A program made the translations under genes and the position numbers. A stretch of 64,000 bases of DNA from Burkholderia diffusa (lineage in GTDB: Bacteria > Pseudomonadota > Gammaproteobacteria > Burkholderiales > Burkholderiaceae), in assembly GCF_001718315.1 (NCBI RefSeq), contig NZ_CP013364.1:682001-746000 (forward strand), in the 5' to 3' direction. Shown here in pieces: positions 16,903-26,131 of this stretch. Within the stretch, counting starts at the first letter, position 1, and each line of letters starts with the position of its first letter. Under the pieces are notes generated by a model. It searched no databases. It was not told where the DNA came from and was given only the letters and a program-made list of their open reading frames with translations.

Positions 16903-17637
16903 TCAGATCCAGCGCGACAGCACCGGCAGCAGGACCGGCACGACAAATGCGGTCAGCACGCCATTCAGTCCCATCCCGAGGCCCGCGAACGCGCCGGCCT
17001 CCTCGCTCACCTGGAACGCGCGCGCGGTGCCGATCCCGTGCGACGCGACACCGAGCGCGAAACCGCGCACCGCCGGCTCGTCGATGCGCAGCGCGTTCAG
17101 GATCGCGCGGGCGCACACGGCGCCGAAAATCCCGGTCGAAATCACCAGCACGGCAGTCAGCGACGGAATCCCGCCGATCTCCTGCGCGACGGCCATCGCG
17201 ATCGGCGTGGTCGCGGATTTCGGCGCGAGGGACGCGATCGTCTGGTGCGACGCGCCGAACAGCGCGGCGATCCCGACCGCGGACACGATCGCGGTCAGCG
17301 AGCCCGCGAGCAGCCCGACGAGCAGCGGCACTGCGGCGCGCCGCAGCTTCGACCACTGGCGGTACAGCGGCAGCGCCAGCGCGACGGTCGCCGGGCCGAG
17401 CAGGAAGTGAACGAACTGCGCGCCTTCGAAATACGTCGGATACGGCGTGCGCGTGATCGTCAACAGCACGACGATCAGCGCGACCGCGATCAGCACCGGA
17501 TTCGCGAGCGGGTTGAAGCGCGCGCGTGCATAGACGGCCTGTGCGATCAGGTACGCGATCAATGTGATCGTCAGGCCGAGCAGCGGCGTGGCGGCGAGGT
17601 AGACCCAGATCGCGCCGAGTTTCGGGAAGGCCGTCAT
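16903..17637 (-). CDS. lrgB: LrgB/CidB family membrane protein
   Basis: 244 residues with about seven membrane helices. The block SATTPIAMAVAQEIGGIPSL and the C-terminal LGVASHGIGTARAFQVSEEA are signatures of LrgB/CidB/YohK. The family works with LrgA/CidA, first described as murein-hydrolase export regulators and later linked to pyruvate transport and programmed lysis. ATG 17637 overlaps the lrgA stop (ATGA), so translation is coupled. Confidence 0.92.
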   Translation of the reverse strand: MTAFPKLGAIWVYLAATPLLGLTITLIAYLIAQAVYARARFNPLANPVLIAVALIVVLLTITRTPYPTYFEGAQFVHFLLGPATVALALPLYRQWSKLRRAAVPLLVGLLAGSLTAIVSAVGIAALFGASHQTIASLAPKSATTPIAMAVAQEIGGIPSLTAVLVISTGIFGAVCARAILNALRIDEPAVRGFALGVASHGIGTARAFQVSEEAGAFAGLGMGLNGVLTAFVVPVLLPVLSRWI

Positions 17638-18005
17638 CGCGTGCCCTCCGCCGTGCCGTCCGCGCGCCGCTGGCGCCGCAGCAGTGCACGCGTGACGAGT
17701 GCGGTCACGGCGATCGCGAGCGACGTGCTCACCGCCAGCGCGACGACGACCGCGAGCGCATCGCCGCGCACGCGGTCGGCCGACACCATGATGCCGACAC
17801 CGGCCGGCACGAACAGCAGCGACAGATGGCGCAGCAGCTCGAGCGCCGTCGGCTCGATCGCGTCGGCCATCTGCGGGCGCAGCATCACGAAGCCGAACAG
17901 CAGCAGCATGCCGATCACGGGGCCCGGCACCGGCAGGCCGAACAGATAGGACACCCCTTCCCCGAGACACTGGAAGGTCAGCAAGACCGCGAACGCCTGC
18001 AGCAT
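17634..18005 (-). CDS. lrgA: LrgA/CidA family holin-like protein
   Basis: 123 residues with four membrane segments and the CidA/LrgA signature LPVPGPVIGMLLLFGFVML; LLFVPAGVGIMV follows. It begins MLQAFAVLLTFQCLGEGVSY. It is the first gene of a two-gene operon with lrgB, with a 4-nt overlap. No LytTR or LysR regulator adjoins it, so control cannot be read from the sequence. Confidence 0.92.
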   Translation of the reverse strand: MLQAFAVLLTFQCLGEGVSYLFGLPVPGPVIGMLLLFGFVMLRPQMADAIEPTALELLRHLSLLFVPAGVGIMVSADRVRGDALAVVVALAVSTSLAIAVTALVTRALLRRQRRADGTAEGTR

Positions 18006-18359
18006 GAAGCGCTTCTCCCGAACGTGGCCGCGCGATCGGGCAGGCGCGCGGCCGATGAGCCGGCGGCGTGCCGCGCCGGCGTGGACGATACGCGCGATCG
18101 TATCAACAAAGGCAGCCGGGCGGGCCATCGGCGCGGTGCGCGACCGTGGGCAACCGCCCAGCAGCCGGATCGAATCGATGCGACACTTGCCGCCGAACGA
18201 TGCGAAAACGACGCACGCGTCGCGCATGCGGAGGCACCGCATACGCTCGGCGCGATCGAGTCATGGATTCGTTCGCAACGAATGCGCGCCGCACGGCGCG
18301 CGTGAAACACGCATGACCGGCCGGGCCACCTGCCCGCGCCGCATCAAGGAGAGGGTTCA
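18006..18359. other. Divergent intergenic region with palindrome
   Basis: 354 nt with no gene seen. It holds the promoters of lrgAB (leftward) and the ABC exporter (rightward). At 18267-18283 is the palindrome ATTCGTT-CGC-AACGAAT, and just after it a GCGCGCC/GGCGCGC hairpin (18284-18301), both 60-90 nt before the ABC start. Confidence 0.5.
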
Positions 18360-20213
18360 ATGTTTTCGTGGTTTGAACGGCGCCTGCCGACATTCCCGCT
18401 CGAGGATCCCGTCACGCCGCCGAAGGGATTCTTCTCGTTCGTCTGGGCGTGCACGAAAGGCGCGCGCGGCTGGATCCTGCTGATCGCGCTGACGTCGGCC
18501 GCGCTCGCGGCATACGAGGCGGCGCTGTTCGCGATGATGGGGCGCGTGGTCGACTGGCTGTCGTCGGCCACGCCGGCCGACTTCGGCGTCCGCCACTTCG
18601 GCACGCTTGCCGGTTTCGCGGCGATCCTCGCGGGCAGCGCATTGCTGATCGCACTGCATACGATGATCAAGCATCAGGTGCTCGCGATCAACTTCCCGAT
18701 GCGGCTGCGATGGCTGTTTCACCGGCTGATGCTCGACCAGAGCCTGTCGTTCTACGCGAACGAGTTCGCGGGCCGCGTGACGACCAAGATCATGCAGACC
18801 GCACTTGCCGTGCGGGACGCGCTGTTCATGTCCGTCGACGTCGTGATCGGCGTCGGCGCGTACCTGATCGGCATCCTCGCGCTCGCGGCGAGCTTCGACT
18901 GGCGGCTGATGATTCCGCTCGCGCTGTGGGCGCTCGGCTACGGCGCGGCGTGTGCGTATTTCGTGCCGCGCCTGGGTGCGGTCGGCAGCCGGCAGGCCGA
19001 CGCACGCGCGTTGATGACGGGCCGCATCACCGACGCCTATTCGAACATCACGACCGTGAAGCTGTTCTCGCACACGCGCCGGGAAGCCGACCACGCGCGG
19101 CGCGCGATGGAAGCGTTCAAGGTGACCGGCGATGCGCAGATGCGGCTCGTCGGCGCGTTCGAGGTCGTCAACCATCTGCTGTCGACGCTGCTGCTGGTCG
19201 GCTCGACCGGCGTCGCGCTTTATCTGTGGCTGCACGGCGCGGCGAGCGCGGGCGTGGTCGCGGCCGTGATCGCGATGGCGCTGCGCCTGTCGAGCTATTC
19301 GCACTGGATCATGTGGGAGATGACTGAGCTGTTCGAGAATGTCGGCACGATCCAGGACGGCATCAACACGCTGACGAAAGTGCGCAGCGTGGTCGACGCC
19401 CCCGATGCGAAGACGCTCACCGTGCAGCACGGCGGCATCGTGTTCGACAACGTGCGCTTCGCGCACGAGGACAACGACACGCCTGTGTTCGACGGGCTGA
19501 ACCTGACGATCCGGCCCGGCGAGCGAATCGGCCTCATCGGCCGCTCGGGCGCCGGCAAGTCGACACTCGTGAACCTGCTGCTGCGCTTCTACGACGTGGA
19601 TGGCGGTGCGATCCGGATCGACGGGCAGGACATCGCGCACGTGACGCAGGACAGCCTGCGCGCGGCGATCGGGATGGTCACGCAAGATACGTCGCTGCTG
19701 CACCGGACGATGCGCGAGAACATCCTGTACGGCCGTCCCGACGCGACCGAGCACGAAATGCACGACGCGGCCGTGCGCGCTGAAGCGTCCGACTTCATCG
19801 AGCGGCTGCGCGACCGGCATGGGCGCGGCGGCTACGACGTCGAGGTCGGCGAGCGCGGCGTGAAGCTGTCGGGTGGCCAGCGACAGCGCGTGGCAATTGC
19901 GCGCGTGATGCTCAAGGACGCACCGATCCTCGTGCTTGATGAAGCCACCAGCGCGCTCGACTCCGAAGTCGAAGTCGCGATTCAGCGCAGCCTCGACACC
20001 CTGATGCGCGGCAAGACGGTGATCGCGATCGCGCACCGGCTGTCGACGATCGCAGCGATGGACCGGCTGATCGTGCTCGACGAAGGGCGCATCGTCGAGG
20101 AAGGCACGCACCTGCAGCTGCTTCAGGCTGGCGGCATTTATGCGGCGCTGTGGGCGCACCAGAGTGGCGGGTTTCTCGGCGAGACGGCGGATGCCGAGGG
20201 CGCGGCGCAGTAA
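18360..20213 (+). CDS. ABC exporter, fused permease-ATPase
   Basis: 617 residues. There are six N-terminal membrane helices (to about residue 330) and a C-terminal ATPase. Walker A GRSGAGKST is at about 394, signature LSGGQRQRVA at about 503, Walker B ILVLDEATSALD at about 523, and the H-loop is IAHRLST. This is the type I exporter half-transporter layout (MsbA/HlyB-like); it would work as a homodimer. GGAGAGGG lies just before ATG 18360. No partner gene is adjacent; a porin follows 200 nt later in the same direction. Substrate unknown. Confidence 0.92.
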   Translation: MFSWFERRLPTFPLEDPVTPPKGFFSFVWACTKGARGWILLIALTSAALAAYEAALFAMMGRVVDWLSSATPADFGVRHFGTLAGFAAILAGSALLIALHTMIKHQVLAINFPMRLRWLFHRLMLDQSLSFYANEFAGRVTTKIMQTALAVRDALFMSVDVVIGVGAYLIGILALAASFDWRLMIPLALWALGYGAACAYFVPRLGAVGSRQADARALMTGRITDAYSNITTVKLFSHTRREADHARRAMEAFKVTGDAQMRLVGAFEVVNHLLSTLLLVGSTGVALYLWLHGAASAGVVAAVIAMALRLSSYSHWIMWEMTELFENVGTIQDGINTLTKVRSVVDAPDAKTLTVQHGGIVFDNVRFAHEDNDTPVFDGLNLTIRPGERIGLIGRSGAGKSTLVNLLLRFYDVDGGAIRIDGQDIAHVTQDSLRAAIGMVTQDTSLLHRTMRENILYGRPDATEHEMHDAAVRAEASDFIERLRDRHGRGGYDVEVGERGVKLSGGQRQRVAIARVMLKDAPILVLDEATSALDSEVEVAIQRSLDTLMRGKTVIAIAHRLSTIAAMDRLIVLDEGRIVEEGTHLQLLQAGGIYAALWAHQSGGFLGETADAEGAAQ

Positions 20214-20412
20214 GACACGCCAACGCGTCGGGCATTCGTCACTCGCGTGGATGCCCGGTGTCGCGCGTCGTCGAACCTGTTGCACGCACAACGATACGGC
20301 GACACGCCGCGCGCCTCATAACGATTCGACAATTTATTGGTTCCCTCGACGATGCGCCACCCGTATCGTTCACCGACTCGTCAGACCTATCGACCAACGG
20401 GGGAATCCAACA

Positions 20413-21585
20413 ATGAAACGAATCCGGTCATTCGCACTGCTCGCTCTTCCGGCCTCGCTCTACGCCGTTGGCGCGCACGCACAAAGCAGCGTCACGCTGT
20501 ACGGCATCGCCGATGCGGGCATCGCTTACGTGCACAACGTGCAGAACGCCAACGGCAGCAATGCGTCGAACCTCGTCAGGTTCAGCAGCGGCAACCTGTC
20601 GGGCAGCCGCTGGGGGCTGCGCGGCATCGAGGATCTCGGCAGCGGGTTGTCCGCACTGTTCCAGCTCGAGAACGGCTTCAACATCGGCACCGGCGCACTC
20701 GGCCAGGGCGGACGCGAATTCGGCCGCAAGGCGATCGTGGGCCTCGCGAGCAACACCTACGGCACCGTGACGCTCGGCCGCCAGTACGATCCGGTCGTCG
20801 ATCTCGTGCAGGGCCTCACCGAGGACAACTACTTCGGCGGCGTGTTCTCGACGCCGGGCGACCTGGACAACTACGACAACAGCCTGCGCGTCAGCAATTC
20901 GGTGAAGTACACGAGTCCGCTGATCTCCGGCTTCCAGTTCGCCGCGCTGTACGGCTTCGGCGGCGTCGCAGGCGCGACCGGCAGCGGCCGCACCTACAGC
21001 TTCGGCCTGAGCTACGCGAACGGACCGCTGTCGCTCGGCGCCGGCTACTTCTTCGCCAATGGCGGCTCCACGGTCGCAGGCGGTGTGCGCACGTGGTCGA
21101 GCAGCTCGGACACACTGTTCAACACCGTGATCAACCAGGGCTTCTCGAGCGCGAAGTCGATCCAGATCGTGCGCGTGGCCGGCCAGTATGTGGCGGGGCC
21201 GGCGACCTTCGGCCTCGCTTATTCGAACACGCAGTACGGCGCGGACACGCTGTCGGCCTTCACGCAGAACGCGAAGTTCAACAACGGCTCGGCGTTCTTC
21301 AACTGGCAGTTCTCGCCGGCGCTGCGCGCAGGCGTCGGCTACAACTACACGTCGCTCACGGGCCCCACTTCCGCGCACTACAACCAGGTGAACCTCGGCG
21401 CGGACTACGCATTGTCGAAGCGTACCGATCTGTATGCGCTGTTCGGCTACCAGAAGGCGAGCGGCAAGACGCTGAACGCGAGCGGCGCGATCGTGAAGGC
21501 CGCGGCATCCGTCGGCTCGTATGGCGTGAACTCGGGTACCGATACACAGGAACTCGCGATCGTCGGCATCCGCCACAAGTTCTGA
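20413..21585 (+). CDS. Gram-negative porin, OmpC-like
   Basis: 390 residues. The signal peptide (SFALLALPASLYAVGAHA-QS) is followed by the beta-proteobacterial porin start SSVTLYGIADAGIAYVHN, the segment SRWGLRGIEDLGSGLSALFQ and a C-terminal strand ending in GIRHKF with the terminal Phe needed for BAM-dependent insertion. A 16-stranded trimeric general porin is expected. Loop sequences differ between paralogues, so substrate preference cannot be read. Burkholderia carry many such paralogues. Confidence 0.95.
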   Translation: MKRIRSFALLALPASLYAVGAHAQSSVTLYGIADAGIAYVHNVQNANGSNASNLVRFSSGNLSGSRWGLRGIEDLGSGLSALFQLENGFNIGTGALGQGGREFGRKAIVGLASNTYGTVTLGRQYDPVVDLVQGLTEDNYFGGVFSTPGDLDNYDNSLRVSNSVKYTSPLISGFQFAALYGFGGVAGATGSGRTYSFGLSYANGPLSLGAGYFFANGGSTVAGGVRTWSSSSDTLFNTVINQGFSSAKSIQIVRVAGQYVAGPATFGLAYSNTQYGADTLSAFTQNAKFNNGSAFFNWQFSPALRAGVGYNYTSLTGPTSAHYNQVNLGADYALSKRTDLYALFGYQKASGKTLNASGAIVKAAASVGSYGVNSGTDTQELAIVGIRHKF

Positions 21586-21658
21586 CGGCGCGCCGTCCCG
21601 TCGCAATGAGCGGCACACGCACGCCGTGGTGTGCGTGTGTCGCGCGGTGCGCATCGGC

Positions 21659-22132
21659 TCAATGTCGTCGCATTCCGCCGAAGCCGTGCTCCCCGCCGAC
21701 GAAGGTCGGGCCATGGTGAAAGCCGGTGCCCATCGGCACGCCGACTCGCCCACGCATGCCGCCGTCGAAGTGACCGAAGTGGTCGAAGTGGTCGAAGTGA
21801 TGGCGATGATGGAAACGGTCGATGAAAACGAAACCGACGCCCGCGCCGACGAACACCGCCGGCCCCCAGTACCACGGGTCGGCGTAAGGATAGGCGGTGT
21901 CCGGATACCACACGATGCTGCCGTCCTGGCTTTGCATCATCTGCCAGGTGCCGTCGCTTTGCCGACACGCGCGCCCGACGATCTGCTGCTCCGTGCCGTC
22001 GATTTCCGCTTGCACGACGACCGCACGGCAACGGGCGCCTTCGTCCAGCGTGTCGTCGTACGTTTGCGCAAGCACGCATACTGAACAGCCGAGACAGGCG
22101 ACGCCCATCCCTGCCCGAAACAAGTTGCACAT
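21659..22132 (-). CDS. Exported His-rich protein with surface-antigen-like core
   Basis: 157 residues. A short signal peptide has a Cys near its end (GMGVACLGCSVCVLA-QT), so a lipoprotein is possible but the lipobox is poor. The core RCRAVVVQAEIDGTEQQIVG then RACRQSDGTWQMM resembles the C-terminal domain of 17-kDa surface antigens. A hydrophobic stretch (WGPAVFVGAGVGFVFID) follows, then a His/Phe/Gly tail with tandem HFDHFDHFGHFD. ATG 22132 is preceded by GCAGGAG. Metal binding by the tail is inference. Confidence 0.72.
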   Translation of the reverse strand: MCNLFRAGMGVACLGCSVCVLAQTYDDTLDEGARCRAVVVQAEIDGTEQQIVGRACRQSDGTWQMMQSQDGSIVWYPDTAYPYADPWYWGPAVFVGAGVGFVFIDRFHHRHHFDHFDHFGHFDGGMRGRVGVPMGTGFHHGPTFVGGEHGFGGMRRH

Positions 22133-22285
22133 GATCGGCTCCTGCATGACTGTCCCGACCAGTCGACCTTGGCGTCACGATCAACGCCCGGCTTCGTACA
22201 CGGTCACCCGACCATTAGACGATGTAGCGTGCCGGATTATTCTAGGGGTCGGGGTACGAATGCGCGACGCGGGAACCGCCGACGA

Positions 22286-22753
22286 TCACGCGCCATGCGA
22301 GCGCCGGACGATGCAGTAGACGCCCGCCGCAACGACACCGAAGCTCACGTGCGCAACCAGCGTGATCACGCCGCGCGCCGCAACGAACCACGGGAAAATC
22401 GCGGTGAATGCGTGCAGGTTGATGCCGTAGAGAACGAGCCCGAACGCGCCGCCCGCGAGCAGCGCGGCGCCGGGCGACAGGTCACGGACCAGCTTCGCCA
22501 GCATGACCGTATAGGCAAGCGACAGCGCCGCATGCACAACCGTCGCCACGCCCATGACCGCCGGATCGAAGCCCGTGGACGCACCGAGCACGGATCGCCC
22601 CATCACGAGGGCGGCCGTCAGGCGCGCATCGCGAAGCAGGTTGTGAAAGGCGTCTTCTCCGGCGATCGGCCAGAGCAGCAGCTCGATGGCCGTCGAGCCG
22701 AACGCTGCGCCGAATGCCGCCCAGAGAATCGGGACCAGACCGGTCTGCTTCAA
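22286..22753 (-). CDS. Small four-helix membrane protein, function unknown
   Basis: 155 residues with about four hydrophobic helices (VPILWAAFGAAFGSTAIELL, ALSLAYTVMLAKLV, LLAGGAFGLVLYGINLHAF and VAHVSFGVVAAGVYCIV). Start codon TTG 22753 is supported by GGAGGG about 6 nt upstream. From memory, similar proteins are sometimes labelled sodium:proline symporter, but this one is far too short for that family. It lies 36 nt downstream of the next gene in the same direction and is probably co-transcribed with it. Confidence 0.65.
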   Translation of the reverse strand: MKQTGLVPILWAAFGAAFGSTAIELLLWPIAGEDAFHNLLRDARLTAALVMGRSVLGASTGFDPAVMGVATVVHAALSLAYTVMLAKLVRDLSPGAALLAGGAFGLVLYGINLHAFTAIFPWFVAARGVITLVAHVSFGVVAAGVYCIVRRSHGA

Positions 22754-22789
22754 GCGCCACCCTCCGCGATGCCCGTCCGCCGTGCGGAC

Positions 22790-23449
22790 TTACAAAGGAC
22801 GCTCGCAGTCCGTCCAGTACGCGAACGGATCGCGATGCTTCGGGTAGTGCTCGTCGAGCCATTTCAGCAACGTCGCACGCGCGTTGTCCAGGTCGGCCTT
22901 CGACGACGACGTCGTCAGCTCGTGCACTTCGACGGACTTTTCCCGATCCATCACGTAGCAGTTCCAGTCGGGGCCGTCGAGATCCGGATCGTCCGACGCC
23001 TTCGACGACTTGCGCCAGCCGACTCCCTTGCGCGCATCGATGTAGTAGCGCGGATGCACTTTCAGATACGACATCTCGCCGCCCTGCAGGCTGCTTTCCG
23101 CGCGCAGCACGTCGCGCTCGTCGACGATCTGCGTGACTTCCGGCAGCCGGCGCGAGCGCCAGCCGGCCGGCAGCGTCGCCGTCGCCCGCACGGCGTCGTA
23201 CGGTCCCCAGGTGAGGCCCCAGGCTTCGGCCATGCGCTTCATGAACGCATCCGCGCCCGGATAGCCGCGCAGCTGGATTCTCGTCGACAACGTGACTTCG
23301 ACGCGGCCGTCGGCGCCGGCGGGGTCGCCTGCCGCTTCGAACGGATTGCCCGGACGCGACGCGCGCTGCTGCGCATCCGCGGGCGCCATGCCCGAAAACA
23401 GCTGGTCGAGCGCCGCACGCGCTTTCGACGACTTGTCTGGTCTATTCAT
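22790..23449 (-). CDS. Hypothetical cytoplasmic protein
   Basis: 219 residues, no signal peptide or membrane segment. It begins with a charged helix (SSKARAALDQLFSGMAPADA). The rest is a soluble domain with GWRSRRLPEVTQIVDERDVL, YLKVHPRYYIDARKGVGWRK and a C-terminal helix LLKWLDEHYPKHRDPFAYW. The even amino-acid use and G/C third positions show it is a real gene. ATG 23449 follows GAGAGTGAG. I do not recognise the family. Confidence 0.7.
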   Translation of the reverse strand: MNRPDKSSKARAALDQLFSGMAPADAQQRASRPGNPFEAAGDPAGADGRVEVTLSTRIQLRGYPGADAFMKRMAEAWGLTWGPYDAVRATATLPAGWRSRRLPEVTQIVDERDVLRAESSLQGGEMSYLKVHPRYYIDARKGVGWRKSSKASDDPDLDGPDWNCYVMDREKSVEVHELTTSSSKADLDNARATLLKWLDEHYPKHRDPFAYWTDCERPL

Positions 23450-23615
23450 TACTCACTCTCTCCCTCTGCATCCGCACGTCTGCAAAAACTGTCGATTCTC
23501 GTTCATCTTCGGGTCTCGCGGTTTTCCGCGGTCGCATTGTCGACGATCCAGTGGCCGCGGTCGAGCACCAGCGGCGCCGGCGCACGTTGTGTCGCGGGTT
23601 CCGACGCTGCCGCCC

Positions 23616-24572
23616 CTACCCCAGCGCCGCCCGCATCCGCTCCATCAGCGCGAGCACTTCCGGGCGATTCTCGCCCTTCGCATGCACGAAGTGATACCTC
23701 AGCAGCGACTCGACTTCATGCCGGCTCACGCGCACGAGCGCGCTGCGCCTGAGATACGCGTCCGCTAGCGGCATCCGCGCCAGTGCCACGCCGAGCCCCG
23801 CTTCGGCGGCCGCGAGCACCAGGTTGTAGTCCTCGAAGCGGCGATCCTGCGCGCGCGGCTTGAACGCAATGCCGAGCGCGTCGAACCACGTACGCCAGCC
23901 GGTCACGTCGGAGTCGTGCAAGAGCGGCACCTCGAGCAGCGCGGCGTCGCCGTTTCGACGGCGCAGCGCGGCCAGCTGCGCGGCGAGTCGCGGATGCGCG
24001 ACCGGGTAAAGCGTCTCCGGCATGAACTCGCGGGTCTCGAGCTGACGCCAGTTGCCGCGCCCGTACCGGATCGACAGATCCGCTTCACCGGCGGCGATGT
24101 CCACGTTGCGAAGCTCGATGCCGAGCTCGATGCGCAACGCGGGCGCCTCGTTCTCGAGCGCATGCTGGCGCTCGAGCAGCCAGAGCTGCGCGAACGCCGG
24201 CACCACGCTCATCCTGACCAGTCGCGGCGTGCGCGGCGTACGCCACTGATCGGCCGCGCCATCGATGATCGCGAACGCCTGTTCGATCCGGCCGACGAAG
24301 CGCTGGCCGTCCGGCGTCAGCCGCACACCGCGCGCATGACGTTCGAACAACGCCATGCCCAGCCAGTTCTCGACGGCCGCCACGCGTCGGCTGATCGCGC
24401 CATGCGTGACGCCGGAGGCGTCGGCGGCCGCCAGAAAGGAACCCTGGCGCGCCACCGTGCAGACCGTCTCAAGGCTGGCAAGCGGCGGCCGCGGGGCAGG
24501 TGCCGGCGTGACGGCCGGCAGCGCGTTCGCAACGCGCCGCCGCACGCGCATCGAGCTGTGAGCCATATTCAT
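23616..24572 (-). CDS. LysR-family regulator (GcvA-like)
   Basis: 318 residues. A basic N-terminal extension of about 30 residues precedes the HTH (GSFLAAADASGVTHGAISRR). The substrate-binding domain contains IELRNVDIAAGEADLSIRYG and MPETLYPVAHPRLAAQL, the GcvA/AmpR-like pattern. Start is ATG 24572 or 24566. It is divergent from an EamA transporter gene with only 57 nt between them, so it very probably regulates that gene. Confidence 0.88.
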   Translation of the reverse strand: MNMAHSSMRVRRRVANALPAVTPAPAPRPPLASLETVCTVARQGSFLAAADASGVTHGAISRRVAAVENWLGMALFERHARGVRLTPDGQRFVGRIEQAFAIIDGAADQWRTPRTPRLVRMSVVPAFAQLWLLERQHALENEAPALRIELGIELRNVDIAAGEADLSIRYGRGNWRQLETREFMPETLYPVAHPRLAAQLAALRRRNGDAALLEVPLLHDSDVTGWRTWFDALGIAFKPRAQDRRFEDYNLVLAAAEAGLGVALARMPLADAYLRRSALVRVSRHEVESLLRYHFVHAKGENRPEVLALMERMRAALG

Positions 24573-24629
24573 ACCCGCGTGTTGATCTGTGCGCTAGCTT
24601 AACATCTGACCACGCCGCACCATTGCCGC

Positions 24630-25532
24630 ATGAACACACTTTCCCCTCCGTCGTCGCGCGGCGCGCGACTGCCGCTCGTCGCGGCCGGCGCGGTGGCATT
24701 CACGATCGTCTCGTGGGCCTCCGCTTTTCCGTTCATCCGGATCGGCCTGCAAGGGCTGGCCCCGCTGCAGCTCGCGGCCGCACGCTTCGCGACCGCGGCC
24801 GTGCTCGTGATCGCATGGCTCGCGTGGCGACGGCCGAACATCCCGGCCAAAGGCGACGCGTTGCGCTTTCTCGTCTGCGGCTTGCTCGGCATCGCGTTCT
24901 ACAACGCGCTGCTCAATACCGGCGAGCAGACTGTATCGGCCGGCGCGGCGAGCTTCATCGTCAACACGCTGCCGATCTTCACGGCGCTGTTGGCCGCGAT
25001 ATTTCTGCGCGAACGCTTCAATCGCTGGGGATGGCTCGGCTCACTGGTCAGCCTGGCCGGCATCGCCGTGATCGCGCACGGACAGCCAGGCGGTCTCGTC
25101 CTCGGCTCAGGGAGCACGCTGATTCTCGGCGCCGCACTGTGTTCTGCCAGCTATTTCGTGTTGCAGCGGCGGCTGATTCCCGTGTACGGCGCGCTGCCCT
25201 GCGCCGCGTATACGTTGCTGGCCGGTGCGCTGCTGCTCACGCCATGGTTGCCCGGCGCGCTCGTGTCGCTCGGCGGCGGCGCTTCGCGCGACACCGCGCT
25301 CGCCGTCCTGGTGCTCGGCGTCTTTCCCGCCGCGCTGGGCTATGCGACGTGGACCTTCGCGCTCGGCTACTTCGGCGCGGCGCGCGCCGCCAATTTCCTG
25401 TACCTGACACCGGCTGTCGCGACTGCGCTGTCGATGGCGCTGACCGGCGAGCGCCCCGGCATCGAGACGGTGTGCGGCGGCCTGCTGGCAATTGCCGGCG
25501 TGATATTCGTGGCCCTGCGCGGACGGACATAG
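24630..25532 (+). CDS. EamA/DMT family transporter
   Basis: 300 residues with ten predicted helices in two EamA repeats. Repeat 1 contains SWASAFPFIRIGLQGLAPLQ and the repeat-end NTGEQTVSAGAASFIVNTLP; repeat 2 ends LTPAVATALSMALTGERPG. Members (RhaT/YdcZ/PecM-like) export amino acids or metabolites. The adjacent divergent LysR gene is the likely regulator. Substrate unknown. Confidence 0.9.
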   Translation: MNTLSPPSSRGARLPLVAAGAVAFTIVSWASAFPFIRIGLQGLAPLQLAAARFATAAVLVIAWLAWRRPNIPAKGDALRFLVCGLLGIAFYNALLNTGEQTVSAGAASFIVNTLPIFTALLAAIFLRERFNRWGWLGSLVSLAGIAVIAHGQPGGLVLGSGSTLILGAALCSASYFVLQRRLIPVYGALPCAAYTLLAGALLLTPWLPGALVSLGGGASRDTALAVLVLGVFPAALGYATWTFALGYFGAARAANFLYLTPAVATALSMALTGERPGIETVCGGLLAIAGVIFVALRGRT

Positions 25533-26131
25533 GAGGCGCGCGGTTTCGCCGGACGGCGACACTTGCTCGAAGAACGACTCGACGCGGTTTGGCCAGGCGG
25601 GCCCCGTCCACTGCGAAACGGGGACGCACATGCAGTTTCGACACCTCGCGCCAATTCACCGATGCCGGCGGACTTGACCGTTAGTTGCATCAAACGAATG
25701 GCAGCTTCGCCGCGACGTAATGACGAAAGTGTGCAGACAAACCGACCGAACAGTTCTCGATTGATTGCATCGCACTGTCCATGGTCAGCGGTGGCGGCCC
25801 GGTCGAATAATCAGAGCAATCGACGGTTCGGAACGGCCACATCCGCGCGAAAAGACCGCGCAGTCGCATCACATTTGCGCAAGGCTGGGCAATTCGCGGA
25901 AGCGGGCGCAAACGGGTTCGGATATATTCATACCAATTGCATGTCGTCAGACGAAATCGCCCGCTCGCTCGGACTCGGCCAGGCGCCGACGTTGTGCGTC
26001 GGCCTCGACAACCGGCGACATGCAAGCCGAACCCGTCACGGGTCACGGAGACTCGTCCGGCACGCCGACGCCTCACGAGGGCGCGCGGCGCACCGGGCGG
26101 CAATAGAAATATCAATCAACGGAGATGGCAG
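25533..26131. other. Intergenic region upstream of the binding-protein gene
   Basis: 599 nt with no convincing gene. The right part (about 25920-25950) has an AT-rich patch, TTCGGATATATTCATACC, that may be the promoter of the binding-protein gene. Short frames here have shadow-like composition. Confidence 0.4.

Noticed and set aside
18357..20291. 644-codon minus-strand frame opposite the ABC exporter
   Set aside because: Shadow of the ABC gene, whose Walker motifs are intact on the plus strand; composition is His/Arg/Gln-rich and repetitive.
22286..22753. Calling the 155-residue membrane protein a sodium:proline symporter
   Set aside because: It has about four helices and no SSS-family motif; a true symporter is about 500 residues.
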